A DNA stretch of 64,000 bases from Oscillospiraceae bacterium (GCA_017436575.1 JAFSCU010000016.1:1-64000); one strand, 5' to 3'. Shown: positions 34,639 to 44,192, counted from the stretch's first letter. Notes: generated from the letters alone by a model not told the origin. Numbers and translations are program-made.

Positions 34639-35322
34639 ATGGCAAAAATACTTGTTTACAATACAGTCACCGGAAATATGGAAACTTTCTGGCGCAATGA
34701 AAATGAAAGCATGCCTTATGTGTGGAACAACACAATGAGGGTAAGGGAATTCCGCGGTTCTTCCAACAGTCCTACACTGTGGACAACCCGACAGGCAATG
34801 GAAAGCTGGAATGCCACCAGACAAAGTTATGGTTCTCCTATTCCTTTCCGCTATGCATTTAAAAGAATATGGGAAGGCGGTCACGGCCGCACCAGCCAGC
34901 ATTATCGGGGGGTGTCTTTTGATGTGGGGCAGACTCTTTCATCATCACAGCGTCGCAGAATACACACCGTAGCCAGTGACCTGGGTGTATGGGGTTATGT
35001 GGAACCGCTGAGTATGACACCCACCTGGGTGCATTTTGACCGCCGCTATGGCCGCGGTGCCTGTGGCGGCACAGCCGGCTACAACACTCTTTACAGAGGC
35101 AGTAAAGGTGTATATGTCCTTATTTTACAGGATTGCCTGAATACTCTTGGCTATTCAACAGCAGGACTGGATGGCATTTTTGGCGGTGCAACCGAAAGGG
35201 CAGTGTACAATTTCCAGGGTGATTACGGCCTTGCCCGTGACGGTGTATGTGGCTGTAACACCTGGACACAGATAACCACCCTTGTCCACGGTAACGGTCC
35301 GTCATCGACGACGGTAAATTGA
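34639..35322 (+). CDS. M15-like peptidase with C-terminal peptidoglycan-binding domain
   Basis: The 227-aa protein has a zinc-peptidase signature of the M15 (D-Ala-D-Ala carboxypeptidase-like) clan: SQHYRGVSFDVG supplies one His and the Asp, and TWVHFDRRYG the second His. A PG_binding_1 repeat follows (about residues 155-220; LYRGSKGVYVLILQDCLNTLGY...DGIFGGATERAV). No signal peptide is visible, which suggests release by lysis or sporulation. It could act in cortex or wall remodelling. GAAAGGTGATAAG precedes the ATG. The C-terminal NGPSSTTVN is a linker-like end. Confidence 0.82.
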   Translation: MAKILVYNTVTGNMETFWRNENESMPYVWNNTMRVREFRGSSNSPTLWTTRQAMESWNATRQSYGSPIPFRYAFKRIWEGGHGRTSQHYRGVSFDVGQTLSSSQRRRIHTVASDLGVWGYVEPLSMTPTWVHFDRRYGRGACGGTAGYNTLYRGSKGVYVLILQDCLNTLGYSTAGLDGIFGGATERAVYNFQGDYGLARDGVCGCNTWTQITTLVHGNGPSSTTVN

Positions 35323-35326
35323 TGTG

Positions 35327-35355
35327 TTGAGATTATATTTCGGATGTGATATTAT
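35327..35355 (+). promoter_or_regulatory. candidate promoter of the DUF2726 gene
   Basis: TTGAGA (35327-35332) and TATTAT (35350-35355), spacing 17 nt. Confidence 0.6.
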
Positions 35356-35389
35356 AAAAATATAATTCTAACCCGAGGTATTATAAATT

Positions 35390-36331
35390 ATGAAATGTAA
35401 AGTTTGTGGTGCAGAAAGCGGACAGTATGTTTTATGTCGAGAATGTAATGAAAAAAAGAACAAAGGTGAAATAATAAAATGTAAAATCCGCAATGAATGG
35501 CATTATAAAGATGAGAGTTGTAAAAATAAAACTTCACAGGTTAAACCAGAAGAAATGGTTGATACAGTAGAAGAAAATAACACTACTGAAAATAACAATA
35601 TTGCTGTGGATAATGAGAAATATCTGTATGAAGTAAAAAAATCACTTATTACACAAAAAGAAATTTCGTATTATGATGCTATAAAAAAAGTTATGCCAGA
35701 AGGGTATAATATTTTTCCGCAGATTAATCTTGCAACTTTTATTGAAAGAACTGATGATTCAAGGTTCCATAATGAATTATTCAGAAATGTGGACTTTCTT
35801 ATAACTGATAGTGAGTATAAACCATGTATTATCATTGAGATTAATGACCAATCACATCTTACAAATGAAAGAAAAAAACGTGATGAAAAAGTTGGTAAAA
35901 TTTGTGAAGAAGCAGGTATACCTATAATAAAATTGTGGACATCGTATGGAATCAATAGTGATTACATCGGTAAGAAAATATCTGATACTTTGGCTACATT
36001 ACCGGTGAAAAGGGTTTGTCATTCAAAAGTTGACAAAGAACAACCTGAAACTACAAATAATAAAACAAATAAAGGCTGTTACATTGCAACTTGCGTTTAT
36101 GGTTCTTATGATTGCAGTAGTGTTTGGGTTTTACGTAGATTTCGAGATGAAGTATTGTCCAATAGTATTTTAGGCAGAGCTTTTATTAAAGTTTATTATA
36201 GAATTAGCCCAATTATAGTACAGTATTTGGGAAATTTTAAATTATTTAAAGATTTTTGCAAGTACCCATTGGATTTAATGGTAGAATACTTGAAAAATAA
36301 AGGATTTGAAGAAAGTCCATATACAGATTAA
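35390..36331 (+). CDS. zinc-ribbon, DUF2726 nuclease-like and CFI-box protein
   Basis: A 313-aa three-module protein. Residues 3-19 hold two CxxC pairs (CKVCGAESG...CREC). About 85-195 is a DUF2726 domain related to the PD-(D/E)XK nuclease fold, with ELFRNVDFLI, PCIIIEINDQSH (acidic metal-site residues) and IPIIKLWTSYG. About 222-275 begins with CYIATCVYGSYDC, which recalls the CFI-box C-terminal domain. The gene is richer in A and T than its neighbours and has its own promoter, so it looks like recent acquisition. DNA or RNA cleavage is inferred from fold only. Confidence 0.72.
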   Translation: MKCKVCGAESGQYVLCRECNEKKNKGEIIKCKIRNEWHYKDESCKNKTSQVKPEEMVDTVEENNTTENNNIAVDNEKYLYEVKKSLITQKEISYYDAIKKVMPEGYNIFPQINLATFIERTDDSRFHNELFRNVDFLITDSEYKPCIIIEINDQSHLTNERKKRDEKVGKICEEAGIPIIKLWTSYGINSDYIGKKISDTLATLPVKRVCHSKVDKEQPETTNNKTNKGCYIATCVYGSYDCSSVWVLRRFRDEVLSNSILGRAFIKVYYRISPIIVQYLGNFKLFKDFCKYPLDLMVEYLKNKGFEESPYTD

Positions 36332-36336
36332 AACAA

Positions 36337-36366
36337 AAAGCGGACAGATTTTTCTGTCCGCTTTAA
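36337..36366. terminator. bidirectional terminator
   Basis: AAAGCGGACAGA (36337-36348) pairs with TCTGTCCGCTTT (36353-36364) between convergent genes. Confidence 0.85.
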
Positions 36367-36379
36367 ATTTAATATTATG

Positions 36380-38179
36380 TTATTCAATTACAGCATTGAT
36401 GTAATTCAGGGCAGGGATGGTGTACTGTTTGTCCTTATAGGTAAAAGTTTCCGGTCCGTTGCCTCTGTTTACAGCTGTCAGCACTTCGTCTTCGTGTTCA
36501 TAACGCACATAAGCAACTGCGTTGTGAGACGCGTGTACAAAAAACAGCTCGCCTTCACGGTATTCGTGGTGGCTTTTTCTGAAATTGGCCAGCCACTTGA
36601 TGTTTTTCAGAATGTATTCATCCTGGTCCCACCATTTGAAATATCCGCGGTTGAATGGGTCGCGGTAACCCTGCATGCCTATTTCGTCACCGTAATAGAT
36701 ACATGGCACACCCGGCAGACCAAACATCAGTGCGTATGCACACACCAGCATTTTTGATGCTGTTTTGTAGTCGTCGCCTTCCACAGACTGCTGGCTCTGC
36801 CAGTATCTGTCACCGCTGTCAGGGTTTTTACCCATCAGATAGGTGATGCCTCGTGGTGTATCATGGGTGGAAATAAAGTTCCAGGCATTGTCCAGCGCTT
36901 CTTTCGGATAGTTTTCATAAATAGTGAAAATGCTTTCGCAGAATTTGTGTCCGTCGCCATTTTTGATAAAGTCCAGCACAGCAGTTCTGAACGGATAGTT
37001 CATTGTGCTGTCCAGCCCTTTGCCCAGCAGATAGGAACGTCTTTTGTTGTAACTGATTTTTGTTACAGCATCTTCCCACACTTCACCGATAAGCAGCTTG
37101 TTTTTGCCGCAGTGCTTTACTTCACGGCGCACTTTTTCAATAAATTCGTCCGGCAGTTCATCAGCTACGTCCAGACGGAAACCGTCTGCACCGCTTTTCA
37201 GCCAGAAATTGATAACGCCGTTTTTACCACAGATATACTGCACATAGTCTTTGTTCAGTTCTTCCACATCAGGCAGGGTAGGGAACCCCCACCAGCTGCG
37301 GTAGCCGTGTTCATAATTCTTGTCAAAATCATACCATGCACGGTATGGGCTGTCAGGGTCGTTGTAGGCCCCGCCTTCGCCGTATCGTTTTTCACGGTTG
37401 AAATAAATGCTGTCACTGCCTGTATGGCTGAAAACGCCATCCAGAATAACACTGATACCACGTTTGTGGCATTCGCTGCACAGCTTTGTGAAATCTTCAG
37501 TTGTACCCAGGTCAGGGTCAACTTTCATATAGTCTGCTGTGTTGTAACGGTGGTTTGAATGGGCTTCAAAAATAGGATTCAGATAGATACAGGTTACACC
37601 CAATCCTTTCAGATAATCCAGTTTCTGCATAATCCCTTTCAGGTCGCCGCCGTAATAGTCGGTGTTGATAAGCTGGGTTTCATTTTCTCCCCATTTGAAG
37701 AAAGGCTGCCCGTCCTTATCTCTGCGGTAAACCCTGTCAGGCCAGGCCAGCTCTTCTTTTTCCTTGCTTTCATAGAATCTGTCAGGAAAAATCTGATACA
37801 GAATGCCGCCTTTGAACTTGTCCGGTGTGGAAAAATTCTTTGCGTAAACAGTTTGCATAAACCACTGTCCGCGCTCTGTGATAAAGCCTTCGCCTTTGCC
37901 TGCATTGTAAATACCGTATTTGCCGCTGTCAAATTTAAAACAGTAAAAATACAATCCCAATTTGTCGAAAGTATAGTCGGCAGTAAAAATTTTTGTGCCA
38001 TCTTCGGCATAATGCGCTATCATAGATATGCGCATTTCACGGCCACCCTCTTTTGAAATACATAAAAAAGGTGTGGTTGTTTCATATTTACTGGTCACAG
38101 TGAAAGTAACAGTTGTTGTTTCTTTCACTGCGCCAAAAGGTTTTTTAAAAAAAGTATTTCTGCTGTTGAAGTGATACAT
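36380..38179 (-). CDS. GH13 alpha-glucanase (neopullulanase/cyclomaltodextrinase type)
   Basis: A 599-aa cytoplasmic alpha-amylase-family enzyme with an N-terminal beta-domain (about residues 1-110). The (beta/alpha)8 barrel carries the usual catalytic trio: nucleophile Asp in GFRLDVADELP, acid/base Glu in LLIGEVWED and the transition-state Asp in FISTHDTPRG. No signal peptide is seen. It is 6 nt downstream of glgP, so the two act together on glycogen or maltodextrin. Substrate type is inferred from length and domain order. Confidence 0.9.
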   Translation of the reverse strand: MYHFNSRNTFFKKPFGAVKETTTVTFTVTSKYETTTPFLCISKEGGREMRISMIAHYAEDGTKIFTADYTFDKLGLYFYCFKFDSGKYGIYNAGKGEGFITERGQWFMQTVYAKNFSTPDKFKGGILYQIFPDRFYESKEKEELAWPDRVYRRDKDGQPFFKWGENETQLINTDYYGGDLKGIMQKLDYLKGLGVTCIYLNPIFEAHSNHRYNTADYMKVDPDLGTTEDFTKLCSECHKRGISVILDGVFSHTGSDSIYFNREKRYGEGGAYNDPDSPYRAWYDFDKNYEHGYRSWWGFPTLPDVEELNKDYVQYICGKNGVINFWLKSGADGFRLDVADELPDEFIEKVRREVKHCGKNKLLIGEVWEDAVTKISYNKRRSYLLGKGLDSTMNYPFRTAVLDFIKNGDGHKFCESIFTIYENYPKEALDNAWNFISTHDTPRGITYLMGKNPDSGDRYWQSQQSVEGDDYKTASKMLVCAYALMFGLPGVPCIYYGDEIGMQGYRDPFNRGYFKWWDQDEYILKNIKWLANFRKSHHEYREGELFFVHASHNAVAYVRYEHEDEVLTAVNRGNGPETFTYKDKQYTIPALNYINAVIE

Positions 38180-38185
38180 AGTAGA

Positions 38186-40591
38186 TTATTTTACTTTCTG
38201 AAGATGCCAGATATTCTGAGCATAGTCTTCGATTGCTCTGTCTGCGGAGAACATGCCTGCGTTTGCAATGTTCATCAGGCTCATTTTAGCCCAGCGCATT
38301 TTGTTGGAGTAAATTCTCTGCAGTTCAACCTGTGCATTGTGATATGAGTCAAAGTCTGCACATACCATAAATGGGTCGCTGTTTACCAGGTTGTCAACGA
38401 TTTCGTTGAAGTAGTTGCCGTCAATGCCGCCTTCCAGTACAGCCAGTACATCCTGCAGAATTTTGCTTCTTGCAATGTATTTCTTAGGATTGTAGCCTTC
38501 CTGTGCCAGAGCTTTTGTTTCTTCAGGCAGCATACCAAACTGAATAAAGTTTTCAGCACCGCAGCACTGTTTGATTTCAATGTTGGCACCGTCATAAGTA
38601 CCCATTGTAACTGCGCCGTTAATCATAAACTTCATGTTACCAGTACCGGATGCTTCTTTACCGGCCATGGAAATCTGCTGGCTTACTTCAGAAGCAGGCA
38701 TCAGTCTTTCAGAAGTTGATACGGAGTAGTTTTCCAGATAAACAATATGCAGTTTATCTTTTGTTGCAGGGTCGTTTTCAACCATGTGTTTGATGGAATG
38801 AATCAGTCTGATAATCTGTTTTGCCATATAGTAACCGGAAGCAGCCTTTGCACCAAAGATGTATGTTTTTGGTGTGAATGGAGCATCTGGATTCTGTTTG
38901 ATAAACAGATATTCAGCGATGATGTTCAGCGCGTTCAGGTGCTGACGTTTGTATTCGTGCAGACGTTTTACCTGTACGTCAAAGATTGTATCAGGGTTGA
39001 TTACTTCACCTGTCAGGTTTTTCAGATATTTTGCAAAATCAACTTTGTTCTGATATTTAACATCCAGAATTGCTTTCAGTGTTTCTTCATCATCAGCAAA
39101 TGCTTCCAGTTTTTTCAGCTGGAATGCATCGCGTTTGTAGCCTTCACCGATTTTTTCGTCCAGCAGTTTGCACAGACGAGGGTTGGACTGCAGCAGCCAG
39201 CGGCGGTATGCAATACCATTTGTTACATTTTTGAATTTTTCAGGTGTGAACAGATAGAAATCATTGAAAACTGTTTCTTTGATGATTTCACTGTGCAGTG
39301 CAGATACGCCGTTGATAGAGTGGCATACATAGCAGCAAATGTTTGCTGTTCTTACTTCGCCGTTGGCAATCAGGCTCATATAGTCTACTTTACCTACATC
39401 GCCAGGGAAAGCTGCAAACATTTCTTCTCTTGCACGTCTGTTCATTTCTTCCAGAATTTCATAAATTCTTGGCAGAACTTCCCTGAACATACCTGCATTC
39501 CATTTTTCCAGTGCTTCAGGAAGAACTGTGTGGTTTGTATATGCAAATGTGTTCTTTACGATTTCAAAAGATTTGTCCCAGCCAAAACCGCAGTCATCCA
39601 GCAGAACTCTCATCAGTTCTGGGATAGCCAGTGTTGGGTGTGTATCATTGATGTGAATAGCAACTTTGTCAGCCAGATTGTCCAGACTGCCATATTTTGC
39701 CATGTGCTTGTTAACGATATCGTTGATAGAAGCACAGCACAGGAAGTACTGCTGTTTCAGACGCAGGATTTTACCTTCCAGATGGTTGTCGTTAGGGTAC
39801 AGAACTTTTGAAATCAGTTCTGCGTCACTGCCGGATTTGATAGCTGCCAGGTAGTCGCCTCTGTTAAAGCTTTCCATATCGATTGTTGGGCTTTTTGCCT
39901 GCCACAGTCTCAGTTTGGAAACACCTTCACTGCCGTAACCTGATACATACATATCATGTGGCACAGCCATAACGCTTGTGTAGTCTTTGTGGATTGTGTG
40001 GTGATAGTTGTCAAACCATTTGTCTTCCACATGGCCGCCAAATCTTACTTCGATAGCCTGTGATGGATGGGCTTTCAGCCATACCTGACCGCCAGGCAGC
40101 CAGTTGTCTGGCATTTCCTGCTGCCAGCCATTTACGATTTTCTGTTTGAAAATACCATATTCATACAGAATGGAGTAGCCGCCGCCTGCATAGCTGTCAG
40201 CAGCAATACCCTCCATATAGCAGGCTGCCAGACGGCCCAGACCGCCATTGCCCAGACCTGCATCAGGTTCGCATTCGTAGATAATATCTTCATTGATACC
40301 CAGGTTTTTAAATGCCTGAGAAGCAACTTCATTGAGACCCAGGTTGAAAAGGTTTGTTTTAAGGCTGCGGCCCATCAGGAATTCAATACAGAGATAGTAA
40401 ATCTGTTTTGCACCCTGACCATTTGCCTTTGCCATAAACTGTTTCTGTCTGGCACTCATGATTTTGCGCACATTAAAGGCTGCAGCTTTGTAAATATCTT
40501 CGTAAGATGCAGTCTTAATATCTGTGGAGAATTCGTGCAGAAGAGTATCTTTAATCATCTGTTCAAATTCTTTCGCAGTAATGTTAAGCAT
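38186..40591 (-). CDS. glgP: glycogen/maltodextrin phosphorylase
   Basis: A PLP-dependent enzyme that releases glucose-1-phosphate from alpha-1,4-glucans. The 801-aa protein carries the active-site segment EASGTGNMKFMINGAVTMGTYDGANIE, with the PLP Lys, and NDTHPTLAIPELMR. GAAAGGAAC precedes the ATG. It is the first gene of a two-gene glycogen-use operon, behind a promoter with a palindrome downstream of the start (see below). Confidence 0.96.
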   Translation of the reverse strand: MLNITAKEFEQMIKDTLLHEFSTDIKTASYEDIYKAAAFNVRKIMSARQKQFMAKANGQGAKQIYYLCIEFLMGRSLKTNLFNLGLNEVASQAFKNLGINEDIIYECEPDAGLGNGGLGRLAACYMEGIAADSYAGGGYSILYEYGIFKQKIVNGWQQEMPDNWLPGGQVWLKAHPSQAIEVRFGGHVEDKWFDNYHHTIHKDYTSVMAVPHDMYVSGYGSEGVSKLRLWQAKSPTIDMESFNRGDYLAAIKSGSDAELISKVLYPNDNHLEGKILRLKQQYFLCCASINDIVNKHMAKYGSLDNLADKVAIHINDTHPTLAIPELMRVLLDDCGFGWDKSFEIVKNTFAYTNHTVLPEALEKWNAGMFREVLPRIYEILEEMNRRAREEMFAAFPGDVGKVDYMSLIANGEVRTANICCYVCHSINGVSALHSEIIKETVFNDFYLFTPEKFKNVTNGIAYRRWLLQSNPRLCKLLDEKIGEGYKRDAFQLKKLEAFADDEETLKAILDVKYQNKVDFAKYLKNLTGEVINPDTIFDVQVKRLHEYKRQHLNALNIIAEYLFIKQNPDAPFTPKTYIFGAKAASGYYMAKQIIRLIHSIKHMVENDPATKDKLHIVYLENYSVSTSERLMPASEVSQQISMAGKEASGTGNMKFMINGAVTMGTYDGANIEIKQCCGAENFIQFGMLPEETKALAQEGYNPKKYIARSKILQDVLAVLEGGIDGNYFNEIVDNLVNSDPFMVCADFDSYHNAQVELQRIYSNKMRWAKMSLMNIANAGMFSADRAIEDYAQNIWHLQKVK

Positions 40592-40619
40592 ATTGTAAAG
40601 TTCCTTTCTTATAATTAAA

Positions 40620-40637
40620 TAGATTATATATAATCTA
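40620..40637. promoter_or_regulatory. 18-bp perfect palindrome in the glgP leader
   Basis: TAGATTATATATAATCTA is a perfect inverted repeat lying between the glgP promoter and its start codon. It could be an operator or a small RNA hairpin; AT-richness makes chance occurrence possible. Confidence 0.45.
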
Positions 40638-40647
40638 TGTTAATGAC

Positions 40648-40676
40648 TTTATATATAGTAGGTTATAGTCACGCAA
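40648..40676 (-). promoter_or_regulatory. promoter of glgP
   Basis: On the minus strand TTGCGT (40676-40671) and TATAAA (40653-40648) are spaced by 17 nt. Confidence 0.65.
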
Positions 40677-40740
40677 CATATATTATAATATTGTGTTAAG
40701 AAATTATCAACTAAAAAATGTAAAAAATTATATAAATTTG

Positions 40741-40769
40741 TTGCTTAAATATGATACATATAGTATTAT
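40741..40769 (+). promoter_or_regulatory. promoter of zapA
   Basis: TTGCTT (40741-40746) and TATTAT (40764-40769), spacing 17 nt, 69 nt before the start. Confidence 0.6.
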
Positions 40770-40838
40770 TATGGTGGAAAAGTTTATAAAAAATTAAATA
40801 TATAACTATATTAATCATCTTATACAGGGGGAGCAATT

Positions 40839-41192
40839 ATGGCTTTCAATAAAATAAAATTAAATATTGCCGGTACAAGCTATGTTATAAATTCTGCCGA
40901 CAGTGAAGAACATGTGCTGGAATTGGCAGCTACTCTTGATAATGATATGAAACAGATAATGGAAAAAAGTCCGTCTGCTTCTGTAACAGCAGCGGCAGTT
41001 ATCTGTGCTCTCACATACCTGGACAAGCTGGATAAATCAGACAGCAGTGCAGACAATATGCGTAAACAGGTGCGCCAGTATCTGGAAGATGCAAACAGCG
41101 CCAGAATGGAAGCTGAAAAAGTGAAGATGGAACTGGAAAAACTGAAAATAGATATTCAGTATCTGAAAAATCAAAGAGGTCACAATGATTAA
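40839..41192 (+). CDS. zapA: cell division protein ZapA
   Basis: A small FtsZ-associated protein that promotes bundling of FtsZ filaments. At 117 aa it has an N-terminal globular part (NKIKLNIAGTSYVINSADSEEHV) and a C-terminal coiled coil (about residues 75-115). The pattern LxIxGxxYxIxxxDxEExxxxLAxxxDxxM fits. GGGGGAG precedes the ATG. It overlaps the U32 peptidase gene by 8 nt, a pairing common in Clostridia. Confidence 0.88.
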   Translation: MAFNKIKLNIAGTSYVINSADSEEHVLELAATLDNDMKQIMEKSPSASVTAAAVICALTYLDKLDKSDSSADNMRKQVRQYLEDANSARMEAEKVKMELEKLKIDIQYLKNQRGHND

Positions 41193-43221
41193 TAAAACTG
41201 AAATTTTAGCCCCTGCCGGCAATATGGAAAACCTTATTGCTGCTGTGTACAGTGGCGCCAATGCCGTGTATCTGGGTGTACAGAGTTTCAATGCCAGGGC
41301 ATCAGCGGCCAACTTCAGTTTTGAAGAACTTAAAAAGGCCGTTGGCTTTTGTCATGCCAGAAATGTAAAGGTAAATGTTACTCTCAACACTATTCTTTAT
41401 GACAGGGAACTGGAAGAGTTCAAAGAAACCGTAAAACAGGTGGCAGCCTGCGGTGTTGATGCCATCATCGCACAGGACCTGGCATCTGCAAAAATAATCA
41501 AAGAAGTTGCACCTTCCATTGACCTTCACGGTTCTACACAGATGGCAGTGCACAATTTGGCCGGTGCTCTTTTGCTGAAAGAAATGGGCTATTCCCGTGT
41601 AATACTTGCCAGGGAACTGACACTGGACCAGGTGGAATATATTACAAAAAACTGTGGTATTGAAACAGAAATTTTCATTCACGGTGCCCTTTGTATGTCT
41701 CTTTCAGGTCAGTGTTATGCTTCTGCATTTCTTGGTGGCCGCAGTGGCAACCGTGGCAGATGTGCCGGTACCTGCCGTCTGCCTATGTCTGCAAAAGGCG
41801 ATATAGAAGACAATCATCTCAGTCTCAAAGACCTTTGTGCAATGGAAATGCTGCCTGCCATCGAAAAAATGGGGGTTAAATGTGTAAAAATCGAAGGCCG
41901 TCTGCGTACACCTGAATATGTGGCAGCTGCAGTGGACAATGCCCGTAAAGCTGTTGCAGGTCAGCCTTTTGACAAACAGCTGCTGGCTGATGCTTTCAGC
42001 CGTTCAGGTTTTACAAATGGTTTCCTGGAAAACAGGCTGGACAAAAATGCTTTTGGTGTAAGAACAAAAGAAGACAGTGCCAAAACAAAAGAAACCTTGC
42101 CAAAACTTCGTGCATTGTATCGCCGTGAAGGACAGTATGTACCTGTTTCCTTTAAATTCATAATGGGTGAAACTGAAAGTACATTGGCAATTTCTGATGG
42201 CGTAAATACTTTTTCACAGCAGATTGCAGCAGATGTACAGGACACGGATAAAGATTTTTCAATGTCACTTAGAACCTCTCTTGAAAAACTGGGCGGCACA
42301 CCTTTCTACCTTGAAAATCTGGAATGCGACCTTATCCCGGGCAAATATCTGCCTTTGGGTGCAGTAAATGCAGCGCGCCGTAATCTGGCAGAAATTTTGC
42401 TGGCACAGCGTGAAACTGTAATGCCTCACCCGGTAAAAGAATATGAAATTCCAGTAGTAAAACATCGTTTTACAACCCCTGAACTTGTGGCACGCTTTGA
42501 GAATATAGATCAGATTCCTATGGATTATTGTCACCTGTTCAAGTATGTTACAATACCGCTGGAATATGCAGATGAAATTCCTGATACATTAAAAAATAAA
42601 GTAATACTGGAACTTTCCCGTGATATATTTGGCAAAGAAGAAAAAATACGTCAGCAAGTGCTGGCTGCAAAGCAAAGCGGCTTTACACGATTCTGCGTTC
42701 AGAATATAGGCCATATACCACTGGTGGAAGGATGCGAAATTTTCTCATCTTTCACTCTTAATATATCCAACAGCCTTGCGGCCATGGAATACAAAGCACT
42801 GGGTGTGGAAAATATCACTGTTAGCCCTGAAATCACACTTGAACAGATTGGCAGAATTACAGCAGATGTAAAAACCACAGTTATAGGTTATGGTCATATT
42901 CCTGTAATGTTGGTAAAAGCATGCCCTATGCACAATGTTAAAACCTGCGCAAACTGTAATGGTAAAGGCTTTTTGACAGACCGCAAGGGTATGAAACTGC
43001 CATTGCTGTGTCATGGCAAGATTGCAGGTTACAGAGAAATATTCAACCCTGTGCCACTGTACATCGGTGACAAACAGAATGAAATCAACGCTGACTATGT
43101 TTCACTTAATTTCACTGTGGAAAACAAAGCGAGCGTTGAAAAGATTATCAAAAAGTTTGTTGATGGTGCTCCCCTGGGCACAGACTTTACCCGCGGTCTT
43201 TACTACAAGGCGTCATTATAG
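41185..43221 (+). CDS. U32 family peptidase / tRNA hydroxylation-type protein
   Basis: The 678-aa protein has an N-terminal U32 domain (EILAPAGNMENLIAAVYSGANAVYLG; IEIFIHGALCMSLSGQCYAS; SGNRGRCAGTCR) with the conserved Cys cluster, and a second half of the DUF3656 kind ending in CPMHNVKTCANCNGKGF. Members such as RlhA and TrhP take part in RNA hydroxylation in Escherichia coli, and others were first described as collagenases; I would not assign proteolysis here. It overlaps zapA, so translation is coupled. Confidence 0.9.
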   Translation: MINKTEILAPAGNMENLIAAVYSGANAVYLGVQSFNARASAANFSFEELKKAVGFCHARNVKVNVTLNTILYDRELEEFKETVKQVAACGVDAIIAQDLASAKIIKEVAPSIDLHGSTQMAVHNLAGALLLKEMGYSRVILARELTLDQVEYITKNCGIETEIFIHGALCMSLSGQCYASAFLGGRSGNRGRCAGTCRLPMSAKGDIEDNHLSLKDLCAMEMLPAIEKMGVKCVKIEGRLRTPEYVAAAVDNARKAVAGQPFDKQLLADAFSRSGFTNGFLENRLDKNAFGVRTKEDSAKTKETLPKLRALYRREGQYVPVSFKFIMGETESTLAISDGVNTFSQQIAADVQDTDKDFSMSLRTSLEKLGGTPFYLENLECDLIPGKYLPLGAVNAARRNLAEILLAQRETVMPHPVKEYEIPVVKHRFTTPELVARFENIDQIPMDYCHLFKYVTIPLEYADEIPDTLKNKVILELSRDIFGKEEKIRQQVLAAKQSGFTRFCVQNIGHIPLVEGCEIFSSFTLNISNSLAAMEYKALGVENITVSPEITLEQIGRITADVKTTVIGYGHIPVMLVKACPMHNVKTCANCNGKGFLTDRKGMKLPLLCHGKIAGYREIFNPVPLYIGDKQNEINADYVSLNFTVENKASVEKIIKKFVDGAPLGTDFTRGLYYKASL

Positions 43222-43314
43222 CTAAAATAAAATTCAAACTATCTTTAAAGTCAGATAATTAATTTATGGCGGATAAGCGTATAGCCTGTCTGCCATAATA
43301 TTTTGGAGTATTGT

Positions 43315-43569
43315 ATGAAAAAAACATTTTTATTTTTATTCTATCTTCTTGCCGGTATTCTTACCGGTTCACTTCTGGCAAATCTTTGCAGGGCAATTCC
43401 TGCGCTCAGCTGGCTGGGCTATGCCAACACCATTGGTTTTGCAGCAGGCACACCTGCAGTGCTGGATCTTATCATCGTGAAAATCACATTTGGTTTTGCC
43501 ATGTCAGTATCCATTGCACAGATTATCACAATTTCCATTGCAATGGTGCTTTATAATAAAGCGAGGTAA
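43315..43569 (+). CDS. DUF4321 membrane protein
   Basis: An 84-aa protein with two or three membrane helices, conserved in Clostridia next to maf and mre genes. I start at the ATG at 43315 (MKKTFLFLFYLLAG) behind TTGGAGT. It ends 2 nt before maf. Function is unknown; context suggests a link to cell-wall synthesis. Confidence 0.8.
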   Translation: MKKTFLFLFYLLAGILTGSLLANLCRAIPALSWLGYANTIGFAAGTPAVLDLIIVKITFGFAMSVSIAQIITISIAMVLYNKAR

Positions 43570-43571
43570 TT

Positions 43572-44135
43572 ATGGTTTATCTTGCTTCCACTTCTCCACG
43601 CAGAAAAGAAATACTGTCTATGCTGCTGACTGATTTCAGTCAGGTATCACCTCAGGTAGAAGAAAAAGAATACCCTCAGCTGACACCAAAGGAAAAAGCT
43701 GTCCGCCTGTCCAAAGACAAGTGCATTGCCGCTGTAAATCACATCCGCCGGAAAGGTATGGTGGTTATCGCCAGTGATACAGTTGTTGACCTGGAGGGCA
43801 GGGTGCTGGAAAAACCAAAAGACAGACAGGATGCAGTGGAAATGATCAGTGCACTGTCAGGCAAAGTGCACCATGTTTATTCTGCTGTCACAGTGTATAA
43901 AGCCGGTAAAATCTACACATTCTGTGATGATACAGCAGTTCATTTTGACACTGTTCCTGCAGAAATTATACAGCAGTATGCAGACTCATCAGAGCCTTAC
44001 GACAAGGCTGGCGGTTATGCAATACAAGGCTTTATGGGAAAATATATTCCAAAAATAGAAGGCGATTACTACAATGTTGTGGGACTTCCGCTGGAAAAAC
44101 TTAAGAACTTATTAATATTTTTGGAAATATTGTAA
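43572..44135 (+). CDS. maf: Maf-family nucleotide pyrophosphatase
   Basis: A 187-aa house-cleaning enzyme that hydrolyses dTTP/UTP and some modified nucleotides. The N-terminal VYLASTSPRRKEIL, the catalytic-region ASDTVVDLEGRVLEKPKDRQDA and EPYDKAGGYAIQGFMGKYI are intact. It lies 2 nt after DUF4321. In Firmicutes maf sits upstream of mreBCD, and overexpression inhibits septation in Bacillus. Its role in division is inferred from the context. Confidence 0.93.
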   Translation: MVYLASTSPRRKEILSMLLTDFSQVSPQVEEKEYPQLTPKEKAVRLSKDKCIAAVNHIRRKGMVVIASDTVVDLEGRVLEKPKDRQDAVEMISALSGKVHHVYSAVTVYKAGKIYTFCDDTAVHFDTVPAEIIQQYADSSEPYDKAGGYAIQGFMGKYIPKIEGDYYNVVGLPLEKLKNLLIFLEIL

Positions 44136-44162
44136 AATTTGGTGAAAGTGACAAAAAAGTAA

Positions 44163-44192
44163 TTGCTTTTTTATAACAATATATGCTAAAAT
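44163..44192 (+). promoter_or_regulatory. promoter of mreB with overlapping palindrome
   Basis: TTGCTT (44163-44168) and TAAAAT (44187-44192) are spaced by 18 nt with a TG-like extension before the -10. The -10 is inside the perfect 16-bp palindrome GCTAAAATATTTTAGC (44185-44200). Confidence 0.6.

Noticed and set aside
38747..39811. 354-codon plus-strand frame opposite glgP
   Set aside because: Antisense shadow, Cys- and Phe-rich, no regulation or family.
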